A stretch of 64,000 nt of DNA from NCBI RefSeq assembly GCF_900102135.1, contig NZ_FMVJ01000009.1, positions 1 to 64,000 on the forward strand, given 5' to 3'. The stretch is from Microvirga guangxiensis (GTDB lineage: Bacteria > Pseudomonadota > Alphaproteobacteria > Rhizobiales > Beijerinckiaceae). The notes below the pieces were generated by a model that did no database searches, was not told the DNA's origin, and worked only from the letters and a program-made list of their open reading frames with translations. Made by a program: the position numbers and the translations under genes. Shown here one piece after another: positions 60,841-64,000 of the stretch (position 1 is its first letter; each line of letters begins with the position of its first letter).

Positions 60841-61119
60841 ATGCGCACGATCATCATGGCATCGACCCTTCTCGCAGCAGGGCTCGCCGTTCCAGCATTG
60901 GCCGACGGATCCGGCAGCCGCTGTACTCCCGGTCCTGATGGCCGCATCGTCGCCGCGAGCGAGGTGAGCAAGAGGCTCGAAGATCTCGGCTACCGCGTCG
61001 ACCGGATCAAGGCCGAACACGGCTGCTACGAGGTCCGCGCGGTGAACGACAGCGGCTTCCCGATCAACGCTGTCTATGCCTGGGCCACGGGCGAACTCGT
61101 CCAAGCGCGGCTTCACTGA
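60841..61119 (+). CDS. PepSY-like periplasmic protein
   Basis: A 92-residue exported protein with signal peptide (residues 1-21, ending ALAD) and a PepSY-type domain VSKRLEDLGYRVDRIKAEHG, CYEVRAVNDSGFPI and ATGELVQARLH. Two cysteines match those of the PepSY protein at 57497, so both probably form one disulfide. It is divergent from the two-component operon, a typical place for a regulated target gene. Confidence 0.75.
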   Translation: MRTIIMASTLLAAGLAVPALADGSGSRCTPGPDGRIVAASEVSKRLEDLGYRVDRIKAEHGCYEVRAVNDSGFPINAVYAWATGELVQARLH

Positions 61120-61167
61120 ACGGAGACACATAGAGAGCATTCGAATGACACAACAGGAGATCCAATC

Positions 61168-61632
61168 ATGGTCATGAACACATCCCTTGTCGCCGCGGTG
61201 GTGGCACTCGGCCTCGCAGCGGGCTTCTCCGGGGCCGTTTCCGCGGCTGCTCCGCACGGGCACGTCGTGGAGCTGACGCTCAACAATGGCCACAAGTGGC
61301 AGACGGATGAGGCCCTGCGGATGGGAATGACCCGGATCCGTGAGGCATTGGACGCCGCGCTGCCGATGATCCACGCGGGCCGGTACAGCGCGGCCGAATT
61401 TTCCGCGCTCGGCGACCAGGTTCAGGAGCAGGTTGACTACATCGTGGCGAACTGCAAGCTGCCCGAAGAGGCCGACCTCCAGCTTCATGTGGCGCTGACC
61501 CAGGTTCTGGATGGCGTTAACGCCATGAAGGAGGAGAGCGGGCAGGAGCAAGGCGTTGTCGCTATCATGCAGTCCCTGAACGCCTATGGCGACCATTTCG
61601 ATCACCCAGAATGGAAGCCGCTGGGGCATTGA
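61168..61632 (+). CDS. Helical periplasmic protein (154 aa), DnrO-like
   Basis: An exported helical protein with a signal peptide (residues 1-27, ending VSAAAP). The mature part has a conserved core, ELTLNNGHKWQTDEALRMGM, then ALPMIHAGRYSAAEFSALGD and VANCKLPEEADLQLHVALTQ, resembling uncharacterised DnrO-like proteins seen near copper and cytochrome genes. Histidines in the second and third helix pairs could bind metal or heme. It follows the PepSY gene by 48 bases. Function is unknown. Confidence 0.6.
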   Translation: MVMNTSLVAAVVALGLAAGFSGAVSAAAPHGHVVELTLNNGHKWQTDEALRMGMTRIREALDAALPMIHAGRYSAAEFSALGDQVQEQVDYIVANCKLPEEADLQLHVALTQVLDGVNAMKEESGQEQGVVAIMQSLNAYGDHFDHPEWKPLGH

Positions 61633-61642
61633 AGACGGGTAA

Positions 61643-61664
61643 GGGGCCTGATTGTATCAGCCCC
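61643..61664. terminator. Hairpin between convergent genes
   Basis: GGGGC-C-TGAT pairs with ATCA-GCCCC around a TGT loop, with one bulged C. It lies eight bases beyond the 61168 gene's stop and between it and the convergent DUF411 gene. No strong T-run is present. Confidence 0.5.
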
Positions 61665-61712
61665 GGTCCCTTCGTCCGACGCATGGCTGGTCACCCCGGA
61701 CTGCACCGGCCC

Positions 61713-62189
61713 TCAGACCTGCCACGTGCCGTGGTAACGCGCGAAGGTGCTCTGGCCTGAAGGTCCGAAGAGGACGACCTCATAGGTGTCGGGGTCTGCT
61801 CCTGGAACCTCCATGCCCGGCGAACCGACCGGCATGCCAGGAACGGCAAGGCCCTTGGCCTGCGGCTTCTCAGCCAGGAGGCGCTTGATCGCGCCGGCCG
61901 GCACGTGGCCCTCGATGACGTAGCCGCCGATCTCAGCGGTGTGGCATGAGGCGAGGTCTTGGGGCACCCCCAGGCGGACTTTCAACCGGTTGATCTCGGA
62001 TGTCTCGACCACGTCCGCGGTGAAGCCCGCCTTGCGCAGATGCCCGACCCAGCCGGTGCAGCAGCCGCAGTTCGGATCCTTGGTGACGGTCATCCTCGGC
62101 AGCCCTTCCGCCGCCGCGGAAAAGGCGGCGGGAGCGATGGCAAGGCCGGCAAGGAGCGCCCTCCGGCTGATCGTTCGATGGGTCTTCAT
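61713..62189 (-). CDS. DUF411 metal-binding protein
   Basis: A 158-residue exported protein with a twin-arginine-like leader (TISRRALLAGLAIAPAAFSA). The DUF411 domain contains the metal-site motif KDPNCGCCTGWVGHL, VPQDLASCHTAEIGGYVIEG and GHVPAGAIKRLL. Members are often found with copper-resistance genes and may bind copper or zinc. The start at 62189 has AGGGTG upstream; a GTG three codons earlier is possible. It follows the DUF305 gene in the same direction. Confidence 0.82.
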   Translation of the reverse strand: MKTHRTISRRALLAGLAIAPAAFSAAAEGLPRMTVTKDPNCGCCTGWVGHLRKAGFTADVVETSEINRLKVRLGVPQDLASCHTAEIGGYVIEGHVPAGAIKRLLAEKPQAKGLAVPGMPVGSPGMEVPGADPDTYEVVLFGPSGQSTFARYHGTWQV

Positions 62190-62220
62190 GGTGTTCACCC
62201 TATTCGATTCGGAAACAGAC

Positions 62221-62241
62221 GGGGCGGCGTGTCACCGCCCC
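62221..62241 (-). terminator. Rho-independent-like terminator after DUF305 gene
   Basis: GGGGCGG at 62221-62227 and CCGCCCC at 62235-62241 form a seven-base-pair G+C stem with a seven-base loop just past the DUF305 stop on the minus strand. On that strand it is followed by TCTGTTTCC, a partial T-rich tail. Confidence 0.6.
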
Positions 62242-62248
62242 GATGCTT

Positions 62249-62917
62249 TCACTGCTTCGCATTCTCGGCGAGCCAGGCCCGCATCATGGCGATCTCGTCT
62301 TCCTGCGCCTTGATGACGGTCTCGGCGAGCTCGCGGATCTTCGGATCCTTGCCGAACGCCATCTGGATCTTGGCCATGTCAACGGCACCCTGATGGTGGG
62401 CGATCATGTTCCGGACAAAGTCGGCATCGACGTTGCCGGTGTACTCCATCGCCATCTCGCGGTGCATGCGCTCGTTGACTGCGTTCATGGCCAGCGAGGC
62501 GACGCCCTGGTCGCCGCGGGGGCTGCCCATCTGCATCGAGCCGGCTCCGCGGCCCGCCATGCCCGCCATGCCGCCCTGCATCATCGGGCAGTTCATCATC
62601 ATGTTCTGATCCATGCCGGACATCATGCCTCCCGGGCGCGGGCCGCCCTGACCCATCATCCCACCCAGCATGCCTGGCATCATGCCGCTCGGACGCTGAC
62701 CGTCCGGCGCGGTTGAGCCGCCTTGCCCGCCGGACGTTCCGCCCTCTGGTGCGGGCATGGCGCCCATCGGGGCCTGGGAACTGCCCGTCGGTGGGGCCAT
62801 CTGGGCCTGCTCGGGATGGTGTGCGTTGTGGTCCGCGTCGGAGGGGACGGGCTGCTGGGCCAAGGCCGGCGCCGAAAGGCTGGCGGCAACGACAAGAGCG
62901 AGAATGGACGATTTCAT
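62249..62917 (-). CDS. DUF305 methionine-rich periplasmic protein
   Basis: A 222-residue exported protein. A signal peptide (residues 1-21, ending ALAQ) is followed by a histidine-, proline-, glycine- and methionine-rich region with many MxxM pairs (GMMPGMLGGMMGQGG, MDQNMMMNCPMMQGG), typical of Cu(I)-binding proteins. The C-terminal DUF305 ferritin-like helix pair includes NMIAHHQGAVDMAKIQMAFG and VIKAQEDEIAMMRAWL. The start at 62917 follows AGGAGAAC. Copper storage or periplasmic metal handling is likely. Confidence 0.85.
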   Translation of the reverse strand: MKSSILALVVAASLSAPALAQQPVPSDADHNAHHPEQAQMAPPTGSSQAPMGAMPAPEGGTSGGQGGSTAPDGQRPSGMMPGMLGGMMGQGGPRPGGMMSGMDQNMMMNCPMMQGGMAGMAGRGAGSMQMGSPRGDQGVASLAMNAVNERMHREMAMEYTGNVDADFVRNMIAHHQGAVDMAKIQMAFGKDPKIRELAETVIKAQEDEIAMMRAWLAENAKQ

Positions 62918-62973
62918 GATGGTTCTCCTCAAGGAGATCGAGCTTGAACGACGGTCGGACGGGGCCATGCCAG

Positions 62974-63324
62974 TCAGGATCGGGGCGGAGGGGAGCTGGT
63001 CTCAGGAACAACGCCCTCCGGGAACACCACCAGGGTCCTCCACGGAAGCGCTTGGTGACCTGTGGGGATGCTCGCATCCGCCGATGCAGGAAGCCCGGTC
63101 GGGCTGCACGAAGCCAGTGCGCAGATGAGACGGCAATTCCCATCAGGAAGGGTCGGCTCCGGCTCGCAGCAATCATGCGGCGCTACCGTCACGCTGATGG
63201 CAACGCCGTCCATGTTCAGGTGGTCGCCGGCGGCCATGGAGGTCGCGCCCATTGAGCCCGCGACCAGGACTGCCGCGAGCAGGCAGCGGACAAGAAGTGA
63301 GGCCGTGAGCCGAATGGCGATCAT
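62974..63324 (-). CDS. Small Cys-rich exported protein
   Basis: A 116-residue protein with a signal peptide (about residues 1-32) and a short mature part containing HDCCEPEPTLPDGNCRLICA and SCS, five cysteines in 25 residues. The C-terminus is proline-rich. It lies upstream of the DUF305 gene in the same direction, 56 bases away. A FixK-type box is 35 bases before its start. It resembles small copper-island proteins, but no family is certain. Confidence 0.5.
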   Translation of the reverse strand: MIAIRLTASLLVRCLLAAVLVAGSMGATSMAAGDHLNMDGVAISVTVAPHDCCEPEPTLPDGNCRLICALASCSPTGLPASADASIPTGHQALPWRTLVVFPEGVVPETSSPPPRS

Positions 63325-63358
63325 GCGCGTCAGCCTATCGTCTCCGTTCCATCAGGCC

Positions 63359-63372
63359 TTGCTCCAGATCAA
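63359..63372. promoter_or_regulatory. FixK/FNR-type box upstream of Cys-rich gene
   Basis: TTGCTCCAGATCAA matches TTG[A/C]-N6-TCAA. It lies 35 bases upstream of the Cys-rich gene start and 70 bases beyond the P1B ATPase gene's stop on the same strand. Confidence 0.5.
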
Positions 63373-63442
63373 TCCTTCCGAACCGGAAGGCGTTCCGCCT
63401 GCGGCCTCCGGTCCAACGCTGCCCGCCCCGGCGACCGCGGTT

Positions 63443-64000
<558 letters not shown>

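Overview
The window looks like a high-GC alphaproteobacterial chromosome or megaplasmid segment. The gene content (double-domain universal stress proteins, FixK-type palindromes, a pRiA4b ORF-3 family protein, rhizobial-style small periplasmic proteins) suggests the Hyphomicrobiales, perhaps near Microvirga or Methylobacteriaceae. That placement is inference from gene families; no rRNA or tRNA gene was seen. It is an accessory region: stress and redox genes mixed with insertion sequences, IS scars, partial duplications and broken genes.

Layout. 0-8.5 kb: envelope and stress genes (YihY-like protein, DedA, a CYTH-like gene followed by degP, hsp20 and psiE, and a hemerythrin-TM-winged-helix protein). 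8.6-11.2 kb: a truncated ZIP transporter gene cut by an ISKra4-type element with 28-bp ends. 11.3-17.9 kb: two universal stress proteins (USPs), D-lactate dehydrogenase, lactate permease, a PfkB kinase and a DUF6544 protein, then a broken M23 peptidase gene. 20-28.9 kb: PHA synthase, USP, NAD(P)H oxidoreductase, a frameshifted acetyl-CoA hydrolase/transferase, a host-attachment-like protein, another USP and an alcohol dehydrogenase. 29-32.3 kb: a P2-type cation ATPase and a collapsed partial copy of the 12.4-16.1 kb segment ending at an IS6 scar. 32.6-35.9 kb: GntP permease, an IS110/IS1111-type element and an IS701 fragment. 36-44.1 kb: a pentaheme cytochrome c divergent from a complete nqrABCDEF-apbE-nqrM cluster and a CBS gene. 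44.4-45.9 kb: remnants of a Crp/Fnr regulator and a cation ATPase, the latter carrying a 149-bp mobile element. 45.9-51.4 kb: two DUF1538 proteins with a PII-like protein, three USPs and DUF4112. 51.9-57.3 kb: P1B ATPase, beta-CASP hydrolase, cytochrome c, lone BrnA-type antitoxin, MliC-like protein. 57.5-64 kb: PepSY proteins, cytochrome b561, a two-component system and a copper-handling cluster running off the end.

How it fits together. Seven intact USPs, one USP fragment, Hsp20, DegP, lactate and alcohol dehydrogenases, PHA synthase and several TTG[A/C]-N6-TCAA palindromes suggest a low-oxygen or energy-limitation survival island under FNR/FixK-type control, functionally reminiscent of dormancy regulons elsewhere. 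The NQR cluster with an adjacent multiheme cytochrome and the DUF1538 pair suggest sodium-linked energetics; the right end suggests periplasmic redox and copper sensing. These system-level links are inference. The observations most worth following are the very short NqrB without a visible FMN-attachment motif, the hemerythrin-TM-wHTH protein, the PepSY/cytochrome b561/two-component module, and the precisely readable duplication and transposition scars.
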